A DNA stretch of 64,000 bases from Podospora bellae-mahoneyi (taxonomy: Eukaryota > Ascomycota > Sordariomycetes > Sordariales > Podosporaceae): positions 1,488,001-1,552,000 of the forward strand of contig NC_085886.1 of NCBI RefSeq assembly GCF_035222275.1. Direction: 5' to 3'. A model generated the notes under the pieces. That model was not told the origin of the DNA, made no database searches, and saw nothing but the letters and a program-made list of their open reading frames with translations. This document shows, piece after piece, positions 12,301-24,622 of the stretch (within the stretch, counting starts at the first letter, position 1; each line of letters starts with the position of its first letter). The translations under genes were made by a program, and so were the position numbers.

Positions 12301-14763
12301 CCCTTCTTCGCCGCTTCGACAAGGCTTGGCTTGTGAGAGAGGATGATGGACCGACGAGCTTCGTTCTTTTCAAGAACAACCAGTTCCATAAGAGTCTGAT
12401 TGACGTGGATCTTCTTGAGCGCAGACTGTGTTTTGCTGACCGACTTGTCGGTAAGGTGTCTGACAGGGAGGATGGCCTTCAACGAGCCCTCGACGAGCTC
12501 GACAAAGATATCGTCTTCTGTCTTTTGTGTGACCTTGGCCGTAATCAAGTTGCCAATTTGGAGCTTCTTCAGTGCAACCTGCTTCTCTAAACCAAAGGCT
12601 GATGGGTCCTTGCAGGACACAATCATTCTCTTTTCCTCGGGGTCAAAGCTGAGGACGTAAACACTAATAGTCTGGCCCTCACGGAAATGCTCCTTGGGAT
12701 CCTGGATGTAGGCCTCGCTCATCTCAGACACCGGAAGGAAACCACGAAGCTGTCCGTAAAACTGAACGATAGCACCCCGATCCAGAAGCTTAACAATGGT
12801 ACCGAACGTCTGAAGCCCGACGGCAAGCTCGTCGTATGACTTGACCGGAGGAGCATCGGAGTTCACCAGTGTCTTCTTCAAGGTAAGCCGCAGCTGATGT
12901 CTTGCTGGGTTGGTTGACAGGACACGGGTCTTGACCTTCATTCCTTCCCTGAATTTCTTCTCGGGGTGCTGCAGATGGACATCAGAAAGATGCATTTCAG
13001 GAACCAGACCGGAAATACCCTCGGCAACCTTCACGATCAAACCGCCAAGCCCGTGCTCGTTGACGACCAACTTTTCAACCACACCCGGCACCACCACTCC
13101 CACGGGGATGTCTTGTATTCTCAAGAATGGCTGCTCCAAGACACTCTTCTCCATCGACAGGTTGTACATGCCATCGAAAGGATTGTAGCCAATTACACGA
13201 GCAGCGTGGACGGACCCAACCTTGTAAGGGCCGCTGGTCTCGAACAGCGAGTCCACCTTGCCATCCTTCACTCTGGAGATGTGCACGAAGCCTGGTACAC
13301 CCTCGACACCAACATCGACATAGAGACCAATTTCGGGCTCAACCCTTTGAACAGTGCACTTTTCAATGATGGTAGAATGGGCGAGAATGTCCACTGGCAA
13401 TGATTCGATGCCGTTCTTGGTTTTGGCGATTTTCGGTTTAAGTGACAGCACGTGTGGCAGCAGGGAAATGCCGAGTTTGGGCTTTCTTGCGGTGGGGAAA
13501 TTGCAGATGATCCTCGCCTTGATCCGCGAGCCAACCTTGTACTCGTCCACAATGTCAACGGCACCAGGGCCAGCGTTTGAGTGAACCAGATCAGCAGTCA
13601 CATCCAAATGACCCATCACCTTGCCCACAAGGCCGTGCTCGGTGACTTCGGAAACCAGGATATCGGCCGCGGTGCCTGGTAGGAACGAGTCGATAGTCGT
13701 GGCCTCGGATGGGAAACTTTTGATGCTGCCGATGCGGTCCTCCAAGGTGGAAAGCTGTACAACCTTGCCGCTGGCAGCTTTGCTGGTCGCAATACAAAGC
13801 AGAACTGAGCCAGGCTGAACACTTTCTTCCGGAATGCCCTTGTCGAGTTGTTTCCGAGGCAAAAAGCCCTTCAATTTTGAGTCTGAGATGTTGACATCCA
13901 TAACAAAACCATGATCCTCCACACTAACAACCGAAGCCATAAGAGTAGTGTTCTCGACGATATCCTGCTCTGACATGCCAGAGTTGGCGAGCGCCGGCTG
14001 GAGTGATAGCTCAATGTGGCGCTTGGGCTTTCCGTCGACCGAGTCATCGTGTGTTGATACAACGTAGGCGCGAACATACTGGCCCATTCGGAAGATAGTT
14101 TGGAGGTCGATGTTCTCGTCGTCCTCGTCTGCTTGATCCTCCTCCTCGTCCTTCTCGGCGATTGCCTGTAACCTTTGTGTAAAAATATCTGAAATAGCCG
14201 TAATTGGAACGTGGCCGACGAGGTTGTTGGGAAGCGCAACGGCAACATCGGTGAGGTTGATGCCGCAGACTGTACCGAGCACCAGGGAGCCCTTGACCAA
14301 GCGCTGGAAGTTGTTAGCAACGCCATCAATGGCAACCCCATGACGAAGTTCCTCTTCTTACCTTGAAGTTCAAGCTTTCTACCTTGATGGCATCCTCGTC
14401 TTTTACAGGTTCTACCTCTCCACCCTTGGACTTGCGTGCCTTCTTCTTCTTGGATTTCTCTCCTCCAGATTTTTTGCTGGCAGCCTCTTCGAAGAGGACA
14501 TCGTTCTTGGCCTGGATCTGAATTTGCTTTTGTTCGAGGGGGGTCAAGACACTGGCGCCACCTCTGGGAAACAATGCCTCTTCCTCCTTGGTCAGAGATG
14601 TTGCTGGGGTAGACGGCTTTGATGGTTTTGCGTCGCCCTTCTTGTTGGAGTCCTTGGTTGAATCGCTTCCTTTCGCCCTTTTGGAGGGTCGCGTATCATT
14701 TGTAGGCTTTGCCGACTTGGAGGCAGAGCCGTCGGGGCCCTCTTTGCGCTTTAACGAACCCAT
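9306..14763 (-). CDS. rrp5: rRNA biogenesis protein Rrp5 (S1 repeats plus HAT repeats)
   Basis: Three exons: 14763-14362, 14303-9924 and 9866-9306, giving 1780 residues. Introns of 58 and 57 nt have GTAAG donors, and both junctions are phase 0. The basic N-terminus is followed by about thirteen S1-type RNA-binding repeats between residues ~135 and ~1370, then an acidic linker (~1370-1435, rich in Asp, Glu and Ser). Half-a-TPR repeats follow (~1490-1760; examples LWIAYMAFQ and VWINYAHFLH), and the tail is acidic. Rrp5 is a nucleolar U3 processome and pre-60S factor needed for cleavages A0-A3, so it serves both ribosomal subunits. Length and layout match the fungal family. The ATG at 14763 is the first in frame that gives the lysine-rich N-terminus typical of the protein. 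It is transcribed away from the hydrolase gene at 15869, sharing the upstream region. Confidence 0.97.
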
Positions 14764-15868
14764 GGCGGATAGTTGACGTTTGGGTCGTTGTAAGTGACGG
14801 GAGGCTCGTTCGCAACCACAAGAAGCTGGCACCCACCACAAAAATTTCTGGTGGGTCCTGCCCATTGGCGATAACGATAACAAAAGCGGTGAACGGCACC
14901 GGTGGGGCTTTGGAAGAGACCCTGGATCATCCCAGGGTTGACATGGAACGCTTCTGCTTCTGCCGATGTTCAACCTGATAATGGGATGAACTACAGATGG
15001 CAATATGACCTGCCAAATAGCTAATTTTCTAGCCAAACACTCCATCTTCTGTCCAAACTCGCATTGTTCTCTTTTCTTATATTGGCATCTCTCATGTAAG
15101 ATGTCATGTTCAAACCAGGGTTAGGGTAGAGTACAGCAACGTCCATCACTCACCTCTTCGTTACTTGCCCACCACATGCTCCTCCCCACGTTCACTTGAC
15201 GCCTGAAACCTTGAAGCCCAAAGATATGGAAAAACTGAACTTCATGGCTGTTTTTGGAGAATTGGACGAGCTGGTTTGTTGGCTGCTAACTTCAAGTAGA
15301 GTAGTGTATATGTAAAGATACGTGGCCCAAGCTTTCGACGTTGCAGTTCCAGGGACCAGCCGCTGATGCAGTCTTGTCAACGGTGTTTGATTTGGAGTCT
15401 TTGAATGGGGATCATCCTGTCAGGCAATATGGGTGTTAGTGACAGCTTTCACGACGGTGAGCTATGACTGTCTACGGACAATTATTTAGACCGACAGCTG
15501 GAGTTGACCGACTGTTTATCCGAGCGAAGAGTGTCTCACATGGAATTTAAACTTTCGGTGTCCAAAAGCCAAGTCTCGCAAAAGCATGGCCTGTAAAATG
15601 ATCCCGTGCGCCCAGAAGCGGCTTTCGGTAGTGCCCCCAACCACTGGGATGACGTATCCGGGGGGTCGTTCCTCGGCCACCCACTCAACAAGTCGCACCG
15701 TCACCCAAACGCAACCTGAACACATGGCCCAAGGCAACGACAACTAAGAACAAAAAGACGACAAGACAGCCCCCCATCGCCTCAAACCCATACTCCATAC
15801 GACACTCGAACTCAAGCGACTACGCCCTGGACTGGTAGGACACTCGCGAGAACCCCATCAGAGCCGCC
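14764..15868. promoter_or_regulatory. divergent upstream region rrp5 / YML020W-like gene
   Basis: About 1.1 kb lies between two divergent starts and holds both promoters. The only distinctive motif I see is a telomere-like AGGGTTAGGGT at 15117-15127, about 350 nt upstream of the rrp5 start. Telo-box motifs occur upstream of ribosome-biogenesis genes in some eukaryotes, so the position is suggestive but unproven. No gene is supported here. Confidence 0.4.
15117..15127 (+). promoter_or_regulatory. telo-box-like motif upstream of rrp5
   Basis: AGGGTTAGGGT is nearly two copies of the TTAGGG telomere unit, placed internally in the rrp5 promoter region. A Myb/telobox or Tbf1-like factor could bind it. 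Function is inferred only from position next to a ribosome-biogenesis gene. Confidence 0.3.
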
Positions 15869-18694
15869 ATGGCTCCCAAGAAACGAGCAAAGCCGAACCC
15901 AGTCCAGCAGAGTGCGCCAACAACGCAGTCATCAGACACTGCGGATCAAATCACATCGCCAGCCGCCTCTACACCCCCACAGAGCATTCCGCCATCTCTG
16001 AAAACCAATGGAAGTGGCGATCGCGCATCCAGCTCCGGCCCAGGCTCGAAGCAGGTAAGCACCATTATCCCATGCGCGCCATCCTCAGGCAGCCCCTTTA
16101 GGCAACTCTTATCGATTGACACGTAGCAGGTGAACAAGACTCGTAGTTGGTATGGGTCTTTATCGAAGAAGTCTGTAGCGTCCACCCAAGTTGCGCGCGA
16201 GACCATCTTGGGTGGAACCTCGAAACCTATGGCTACCGCCGACTTTACTCGGTTTGATACAAAGAAGCCTTCTGATATGAGTGGCGACGAAGCACCGACC
16301 CTTGCTCCTTCTTCACTATCGAAATCACACGATTCTGGCGTTGGATTCGCGAGCGATGGAACCCGAGGCCTGAAAACACCGAGCTCCAAGACCGTTGTGA
16401 AGCCTGCAAACGGACAGGCAGAGGCCAAGACTAAGTCGGAGGAAGTGGTCATGAAAACCGAAGACAATGGGAAAGAACAAGAAGAGACACCACCTGCCAA
16501 ATCAGCTACGGATCAGAGTACAGGTCCTACGGTACCCACTGCGTCTGCAGCTACAACTACGCGACCTACATCAACATGGCTAGGAGGGTGGTGGGGAAGC
16601 TCACAGCCTCCAGCTCCAGCATCAGCACCGGCATCAGCACCGGCCTCGCAAATGGACGTTGCGGAGGAACCAGCCACACAAGCAACACTTGCTGGTAGCC
16701 AGGTCCCAGAGAACGCAACACAAGAGCCCACCCCTCGAGACCCGCCAGAACAACAGTCGCCGGACATAGCCGAGCAAACCGAGGCACAGAACCAAGCACA
16801 TGCCGCTACTGGTGGAGGTTATGGATCTTGGATCTGGGGTTGGGGAGCGGGAAAGAGCGTACCAACTTCACAGCCAGCAAAAACTGCTTCAGATTCTACA
16901 ACAGACCAATCTACAGCGGAAGTGCAGAAAACAGACAGCACCAGCGACTCAGCGAAGGAGCCCGAAGACACCACCATGCAGGGTGCCCCACCAATCGAGG
17001 AGACTCCGGCGCCCTCAGGTTCTACAACATCAGACCCAGCCCCAAAAACAGGCTCAACATGGGCATTCTGGTCTCGACAATCAGGGCCCACATCGGGAAA
17101 GAAGTCAGCCGAGGATTCCGACGAAGGTCAGCTTGCGGTGATGGGTGAAAGCTCGGAACACCGCCCAAAGAGAGCCAAGTCCATGGAGTTCAAAGGCTCT
17201 CCACCCAAGGAAACCCCTATCAAGTCTGGTAAAAAGGAGGAACCAGCCAAGGATCTGTCGATCAAGTCTGGCAAGACTGGGAAAAAGGAAGAGTTGGCCA
17301 AAGCTTCAGCCAGTCCGCCAGGCAAGGCAGCTTCTATCAGGAGATCCAAGAGGGACCGTCCAGAATCGATGGAAATCGATGACACGACCCCCATTCGTCC
17401 TGGAACCCCCAAGGCAGTGGAAGCTCCGGCCAAGGGGGCTGCGCAGAAAACACCAGCCTCATCAACAAAAACTACCGCACCCAACCTTGTGCTTCCGTCT
17501 TTTAATGGAACCTACAAACTCAAAGAAAACCCCTCGATCGTCAAGCAAATCACCCGTATTCTTCTTCGAGGAAGCCAAGCTCCTTCAAACAAGCACGTCT
17601 ACATCTCCAAAGACCCCCCCAAAATAAAGAAAGCGATTGCCATCGGCGTTCATGGGCTCTTCCCCGCGAACTATCTCAGGACAGTCATCGGCCAGCCAAC
17701 AGGCACATCGATCAAGTTTGCCAACCACACCGCCGACGCCATTAGACGCTGGGCAGATAAACACGGCTGTGGAGACTGCGAAATCGAAAAAGTAGCCTTG
17801 GAAGGTGAAGGCAAGATTGGGGAAAGAGTAGAAAACCTCTGGAACTTGCTCCTCAACTGGATCGACCAGATCAGATCGGCTGAATTGATCCTCATCGGGT
17901 GTCACTCTCAAGGTGTGCCAGTGAGTATCATGCTCCTGGCCAAGCTAATCGAAATGGGCGTGGTCAACAAGGCCAGGGTCGGTGTCTGTGCCATGGCAGG
18001 GGTTTCTTTGGGACCGTTCCCCGATTACAGGACTAGTATGGGGTATTTGATGGGCTCGGCGGGGGAGCTGTGGGCGTTTGGGGACCCAAAAAGCGAGGTC
18101 AGCCAGCGGTTGGAGGCAGCAATGAAGGTTTGCTTGGGGTACGGGGTGAGGATCACGCTGGTGGGGAGCATTGACGACCAGCTTGTGCCGATGGAGTCGG
18201 CTGTTTACGCACCGGTGCACCACCCTTACATTTTCCGAGCGGCGTTTATCGACGGGAGGATCCACGCACCGGATTTTATTGCTCATTTGGTTGGCTTTGC
18301 GCTGAAGCTGAGAAACTTGGGGGTTTCAGACCATGGGCTGATTAGGGAGCTGAGCACGCCGCTGGCGGGGAGTTTGTACTCTGGGGAGGGCCACTCGAGG
18401 CTGTATGATGACGAGCAGGTTTATGATCTTGCCGTGAGCCATGCGCTGGAGACGACGGATGTGCCGGGAGCGAATCCGGCTGCTGAGATGAGTAGAATGG
18501 GGGGCGCGCTGGTGAATCCGAATCCGTATCATTTGCCTTGGATCATGAGGGGGCTTCTGGAGGAGGATTTTGTGAAGAGTGAGTTGGGGGAGGAGACGAG
18601 GGAGTTGGTGAGGCAGTTTGATGATTGGAAGCCGGTGACCAAGGCGCTGAAGGATGTGAAGTATCGGTTGGAGGCGGTGAGGTCCAAGTTGTAG
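15869..18694 (+). CDS. YML020W-like protein with C-terminal alpha/beta-hydrolase domain
   Basis: Two exons, 15869-16054 and 16130-18694, give about 916 residues. The acceptor may instead be three bases earlier, adding one Gln. The first ~510 residues are low-complexity (Ser, Thr, Pro, Glu, Lys). Their only Trp residues fall in four short clusters (W69; W212/216/217; W296/298/300; W373/376). From about residue 515 an alpha/beta-hydrolase fold follows: IAIGVHGLFP, a nucleophile elbow GCHSQG (Ser655), a putative acid in VGSIDDQLVP and a His-containing segment GRIHAPDF. This matches the fungal family of yeast YML020W, which has no established substrate. The elbow argues for a serine hydrolase or lipase-like fold; activity and location are unknown. 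The sense strand becomes strongly G-rich after nt 18000. Confidence 0.85.
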
Positions 18695-20531
18695 GAGGAT
18701 GGCGTTTTTGGGTTGGGTTATTTGCACGGGCGGTAGGTGTTTTTGGTTTGGGGAAGGTGGTAGGCGTTGCTTTTGGGTTGGTTTTGGTGGTATTTTGGGT
18801 GTAACAGCAAGGAGTGGTTGGGGAGTTTTGCTTCGTGGCGAGGGGTTGGTCGAGGTGCTCAACAAGAGACGACTTTGGAAACAGATGAGACGGAGAGGGA
18901 GCGTTGGGTTTGGGGCATTTAGAGGCGTATTTGGTAGACAGGACAGACATGGTTAGCATATTTAGGGGCATATACACAGAGGAAGAGGTGATACTGTGAA
19001 TAAATATATAATCTAACATTACAGTTGACTTGGCCATTGTTGACCTAGATCGCTGGGGTTAAACTGAGAGGAGAGACCACTTCCATGGCCACCACACAGG
19101 AGAATCTTCGAATCTTGTTGGCATTTTGCTTGTGGATTGGTGGTGCTTTGTAGGCATGTGCCATAACTCTTCGTGCCTTCCTTAACTTACTCTTCGCTCC
19201 TTCCCTTGCAGAATCCGCTCCTTCCATCGTTCCTCCCTCAATCCCGCCTTGTCCGTTCCGTCATTTCCCCCCACCCCTTTCCCTGCCTTTTCAACTCGAG
19301 CTCTCTTTGATGTTAACCTCCACGGCATCACTCCTCAATCTAGTTCGTAGAAGAGATGGGAGTTGCTAGAGGAGGATATCTACCTACCCATCATCGAACA
19401 GACCACACTTTGTAATAAATAGTGAGCAGCGAAAATACTCTCAAAAAAGAATGAAAAAAAGGAAGGAAAAAGGCCAAAAAGTGACAAAAAAATGACGACT
19501 TATTATGGACTCGAACCTTGGGCATCCGGAAAACGTTGCAGGTTGATTCTCTCGTAACGTGGGAACCACAGGTCAACTGCGAGAGACACTCAAGGCCACT
19601 AGGTTATCTGGTTGGAGCCCCTTTATGACTGCTGCTCCCAGACTGACCCTTATGGTGAGTGGCATACGCAACACTGTGTGACTAGAGAAGCGGCTTTGGG
19701 ACACAACCGTCTGAACGCAAATCAGGGTTACTAAAAATTCTGACCCAGTTAAGCAACCATGAGCAACAGTATGTATATCTCACCAGCCCAGGAAAGCACA
19801 TCAACTCCCTCTCGTATTTCATAACTGGGCAGCAGATAAAAACATTTGCTACATCTCCTAATAACCTCTTAGATTTCAACATACAGGCATGGGGTGATTG
19901 ATATCAATGATGATGTGTAGAGGCCAGCCCATTCATTTCATTCTTTATCTCTGCTTCTCCTCCTCAATCCCCAGCTATATACCCAGCCCCTCCTCCCCTT
20001 CACCACCTCCCCCAATCATCAACAACTAATCCATCCATCCCAGCCCCCCATCCGCTATATCACAAAAGAACTTTTTTCCACCTCTCTTCCCTCTTCCCTC
20101 TTCCTTCTTCCATCCCTTGCCCCCCTCAACAACAGAGAGAAATACAAATGTGTTTTCAACAAAACTAAAAACAACGGGTGTGGCAGAATTCCCCCTCCTC
20201 ACAGCAAAATGGGTGGTATCATGAATGAAGGCTATGAGAAAACATCAAACAAGTAGAGTAGTACACAAAAGGGTTTCCCAAAAAACATTGATTGGGAATA
20301 ATGGGGGGTAGGTGAAAAAACGTGACGGGGATCTAAACATCGTAATGGTTGTTGTGCTATGGCGAAAAAAAAAAAAGAAAAAGGAAAATAAAAGGTGTAT
20401 CCGTAGGGGCGAGTTATATAATAGCAGGTTTTTAGTGTGTGAAACCGGGAGTCCAAAGGCCCCAGGGGTGAAGTGTACGCAAGGACCAGGTGTGCGGAGA
20501 GGATGTTGTGTGGCGATGGTAGATGGTGACC
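18695..20531. other. convergent intergenic region with a Pol III-like unit
   Basis: This 1.8 kb lies between the stops of the hydrolase gene and the ADF-H gene. It contains GT-rich 3' UTR-like DNA (18,700-18,960), the tRNA-like unit described separately (19486-19620), CT-rich tracts around 20,000-20,110 and an A-rich run near 20,370. No protein gene is supported. Confidence 0.5.
19486..19620 (-). ncRNA. candidate Pol III unit or decayed intron-bearing tRNA gene
   Basis: On the minus strand, a sequence close to an A box (TAACCTAGTGG, 19606-19596) is followed 89 nt later by a perfect B-box consensus GGTTCGAGTCC (19517-19507). About 15 nt beyond is a run of seven T (19492-19486), a usual Pol III stop. 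Between the boxes, TCTCTCG and CGAGAGA can pair as a 7-bp stem enclosing a smaller GTGG/CCAC hairpin. However, the T stem pairs poorly (CAAGG against CCATA), no 7-bp acceptor stem closes, and no anticodon loop with U33 is clear. It may be a tRNA relic, the head of a tRNA-derived SINE, or another Pol III transcript. Confidence 0.3.
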
Positions 20532-23500
20532 CTAGCGCGAGTGGCTCTGGTAGGCTTCGGTGAGAACTGATCGCAATGTTAGTAAATATCAGAAATGCCG
20601 TGTTAATCATGGAACTCACTATGCAGGATATTCATCTGGCCAGCCCGATCCTCGCAGGCAACTTGGAGACCACTGCCCTCGACAAAGTCAAGCACAACGC
20701 TGTTGGGAAGCTCCTGCAACTCAACATCGGGGGTATAAGGAGGCTTGAAGTCGGTGATGTGATACCGCTTGAGAAGACCCGCCGCCTTGTTCTTGGTGGG
20801 CAGCATGGCAGTGCCAGAAACAGCACTGAGAATCAAGAAGCCTTGGCTGTCGAGGCAAATGCTCCGGCGCTTCCACAAAAGATTGTCGGGGAACTGGACA
20901 TTGACATCTCCCATGAAGGCAACAATGCTTGGCTGAGCTGGCGAGGCGGAAGGAGTAGCCGTGGTGGCCCTGGAGGCAGCAGCAACCTCGGCGGCATTCT
21001 CCTCCGTGACAGTTGGGGAGATGGACGGGGGACCGGCCTTTCTGCTGTTAGGAACAAGAGTGTTGGAAAGGCGACGCATGAAACGGGACGTCCGGCTGCT
21101 TTTGCCCGGGTTGGGGCTAGCAGGTCTCTTCTTGATGCTCTCGGCATCAGAGTCAATTGAGACTTCAGTCGTACGGACAGGGGAGAGCACGCCGTTCTGA
21201 TCAATTGAAGAACGACGGCTGCCAATGCTCAGCCGACGCGCAAAGCCACCAGAAGGCGCAGTGTTCTGATGGCTTGAAGGAGGACGGGATGAGGATCTCG
21301 AGCCAGGGCTCATGGCTTGCCCAGGAGAGGGGACAAGGTTGTCGGTAGAGGGGGACTTAGCACCCTTGATGAAATCTTTGACCACGTTCAGCGAGGACCG
21401 TCTCCCAGTACGGGGCACGCCTTGGCCGTCATCTGCAACTGACTCACGATCGTTAGCCGCCGACTGGCTGCCCTTTGAGAGACGACGCTGCAGCAGGGAT
21501 TGTTTCCTTTCAATCTGGGATCCATGGTCCAGAGACATCCGGCCTGACAGAGCGCTGAGAGGCCTCGACTGAACCTCCAACGAAACCCGCTTTTGAAGGT
21601 CAACCATCAGCGGTGAATGCTGAAGATCGTGTGTGTTGTACTCTGCTGGGTCAAGCTTCTGCTCTGACAGTCTGGTCGGATCTCGTACGATGCGGGCAGT
21701 GACCTGAACCGATTCCGGCTTGCCCCGTGGGGGGTTCCCACCTTCAAACATGGAGAGACGATTGACCACCGACCCGGACCTATCGCGCCTGATGATCGAA
21801 GCACCATCGGGTGATGACTCCACAGATCCCGGGGGGGAAGGCGTCGGTCTTCCACTCAACGAAGCCGTCCTATCGACCAAGGAAGGTGTCCGTGACGGAA
21901 TTTTGCCATCTTTTCGAACAGCGAAGAAAGTGGACGATGGACGCTCCTTGGCCACCACCGTTTCCACAGGGGCCCCTGCTTTCCCTGAAAGCTGCTGTAG
22001 TGCTTTGATGCGCTCAGAGATACTCGAACCAATTTTGCCTGCCTTGGGCAGCACATCTGCCGCGGGCCGCGGAGCTTTTTGCAGATAGGCACTGGACGAG
22101 ACAGATCGAGCAGAGCCTGGAACGGCCTCGTTGGGAGACAGCATGGAGCTTCGAACGGGGTTCGAGACTGTCCTCGAAAACCTCGGCACGGCATCCAAAC
22201 CTCCGACGGTGTTTCTCTTAGAATTCGCATCGTTGGGGAAGAATGGCGTGATGGGTGACTTGGAGACGGTAATGGGTGTGGCTTGTTGGACCGTGGCGGA
22301 CTGCAGCTCATCGATAAAACCATCGTTGTCGAACATGCTGATCACCGATTGCCGCTTGTCCGCTCCAGGCGCATCCAACCCCGTCTTAATGGGCTCAGGG
22401 GCAGGTTTTGGTCTGGTGGCTTCTTCCGTTTCTGCGATTTGAGTATCCGCAACAGCCGGAACCGGTTGCGTTTCCCCCGCTCTTACGTAGGTGATATCTG
22501 ACCCTACGTTGGATGGCTGTCCAACAGGAGCTGTGTCAATCTGGCTCTCCACGTTGGCGATAGGTTTGGCGTCTTGAGTGGAGAACTTGGAGAGCAGAAG
22601 TCGCGCTGGAGATGTTTCTTCCTCGTTTTCGACTGCTGGTGCAGTCTCGGGACCAGTTGCTGAGGGTTCTTCCTTGACGGTTTCTGCAGAACCGGGACTA
22701 CCTGCGTCTTCGTTGGAGACTCTGGCTGGGAAAGCCGCAACTGAGAACCGGGATACCGGTAGAGTCTGAACTGGAGGTTCCTGTGTCACCATAGTGTTGG
22801 CGGATGCGGGCGCTCCGGCAGCGCTGTCATCTTTCAGAACGGCCGATGCGTCTTCCATGGGTGCAATGATGCTTGTTGCCTGACCATCCAGAGATAGAGC
22901 GTCCGGTTTGTGACTGTTGGTCTCGGTTTGCTGGATCTCCTTTTCAATGGGAGTTTCCTTGCCCTGGTCCTTACCGAGAATGGTTTCGTCTGTAGAATCC
23001 GAGAGAGACGAAGCCTGGGTTGAATCACCGATATCTGAAGAGGCCAGGGGCGATGGAGGGTGCGAGTCTGTCTGAGCATCGACAGAGCCCAAATCAGTCA
23101 CGATTTCAATCTCAATTCCTGAATCGGCTTTGTCGATAACGGCAGCTTCCTCTCCCGCAGCTTCAGGTGAAGCGCTTTCCATTGTCACCTCCTGTGGAGT
23201 TTCGAGGTGGTTGTCGTCTGCCAGACCTGGAGTGGTGGGTGCCGGAGAAACATCGCCTGCAGACAGGCCTTCCGCGGATTGCGAGTTCATCATCTTTTTC
23301 TTTTCTCTCAGCTTCATAGCCTTCAAAAGTCGTGCCTTTTCGGGTGAGATCGTGTTCGGCTTGCTTGGTGGCTGGGCAAGTGTGGCCGTAGGCACTGGTG
23401 CTGGGGCGGAGGCCGGGATGTCGCTACTGGTCAATGGTCGAGCAGGATCATCTTCGACAGGCTTGGTTGGCGCCAGATCTGGAAACGGATTCTCCGGCTC

Positions 23501-24622
23501 CTCCTTGATCGGCGATTCCAGGACGTCTTCGTCGTCGGCAGAACGGCCTTTCTTGGAAACCTTGGACAGTGCCTTGACACTAGAAGGCATTGATGCCACA
23601 AGTTTGGCAGTCCCGCCTCCAGGAGTCTTGGGGCGCCCTGACGCCTCAGCTGAGGGCCTTGGACCGAGCCTTACTTTTGGTTTGGGGTAAGGATGCGAGC
23701 TGCTAGGATAGAGGTCAAGCGAGGACATGCGCCTCCCCGCGTCATCGAACGATTGAGCCGGTGAAGAGGGCCTGTCAACACCCGTAAACTGAGGAGGATC
23801 TCGTCCGTCGGTGAATCTGGAAGCGTCGGGTATCGTGGCAAGATCTGCGTTGAGCTTCACCGGAGGCTGTACAACATATTGGCCCGGAGACCCAGAGTGA
23901 TCGTGTTCCTGCACAGTCGATTGTCTTTTGCGATCTCGTTCCTCTTCCTCTTCTTCCTCGGCAATTTCCACCAATCGTCTTCGGCGCAACGAACTGGTAG
24001 AAGATGAAGTCGAACCCGAAGCAGCGTGGAGTGAGCAAGCAGCCGAGAGCTTGGTGTCCTTCAGTTCCTTCGCCTCGGTGATCTCAAACACTGTATCGTG
24101 GGGCGAGAAGCGGTCGCAAACAGAGTCAAAGTGAACGGTCACCCGCGCTGTCGGTTGTCAATCTTCAGCTGCTCCAACAAAGGCAAGGGAGTGCCCTAGG
24201 AAGGGCGGGGTGAAACAAACCTTGGACCAATCTGGAACAATCCTCAGGTAGGTATTTTATGATGACATTCCGACGCCTGTATCTCAGATATCCGTACAGC
24301 GGCGACTTGTCTGTATACTCTGCTATGTTGTTTCGAATCTCGACAATCCCGCCGTTGCCCTGACCCAGAAGCTCAACTTCATCGCGGCTAGCATACTTGA
24401 GCAAGAACCTGGTGGTTTCAGCATAATGTTAGCAAGCAGTTCCCGGGTAGCTAAGGTAAGTTGGAGGTGTAGCTGGGGGCCAAGGGGCAAAAGTCATGAC
24501 TGGGCGCAATAAGGATTCAGGGATGTGGGTTGCTTTCAGGGAACATACCATCCCCCCGCCTCTGCAACGGCTGCTTCATATGCCTCCTTGACTTGCGGGT
24601 CGTCCAATCCATTCAACGACAT
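20532..24622 (-). CDS. coactosin-like ADF-H protein with long disordered region and C-terminal PH-like domain
   Basis: Four exons: 24622-24549, 24408-24221, 24147-20620 and 20566-20532, giving 1274 residues. All splice phases close; the last exon is only 35 nt and ends LTEAYQSHSR. Residues 1-~135 form an ADF-H (actin-depolymerising-factor homology) domain of coactosin type: LLKYASRDEVELLGQGNGG, YGYLRYRRRNVIIKYLPEDC and VTVHFDSVCDRFSPHD. About 1000 residues of Ser/Pro/Glu-rich disordered sequence follow, with several basic RRxS-type sites near 21100-21500. The final ~105 residues (from LLWKRRSICLDSQGFLILS to the end) have the strand-then-helix pattern of a PH-like domain. The head suggests F-actin binding and the tail suggests membrane or protein docking. 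Close fungal relatives are mostly annotated only by their ADF-H domain. The biological role is unknown. Confidence 0.85.
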
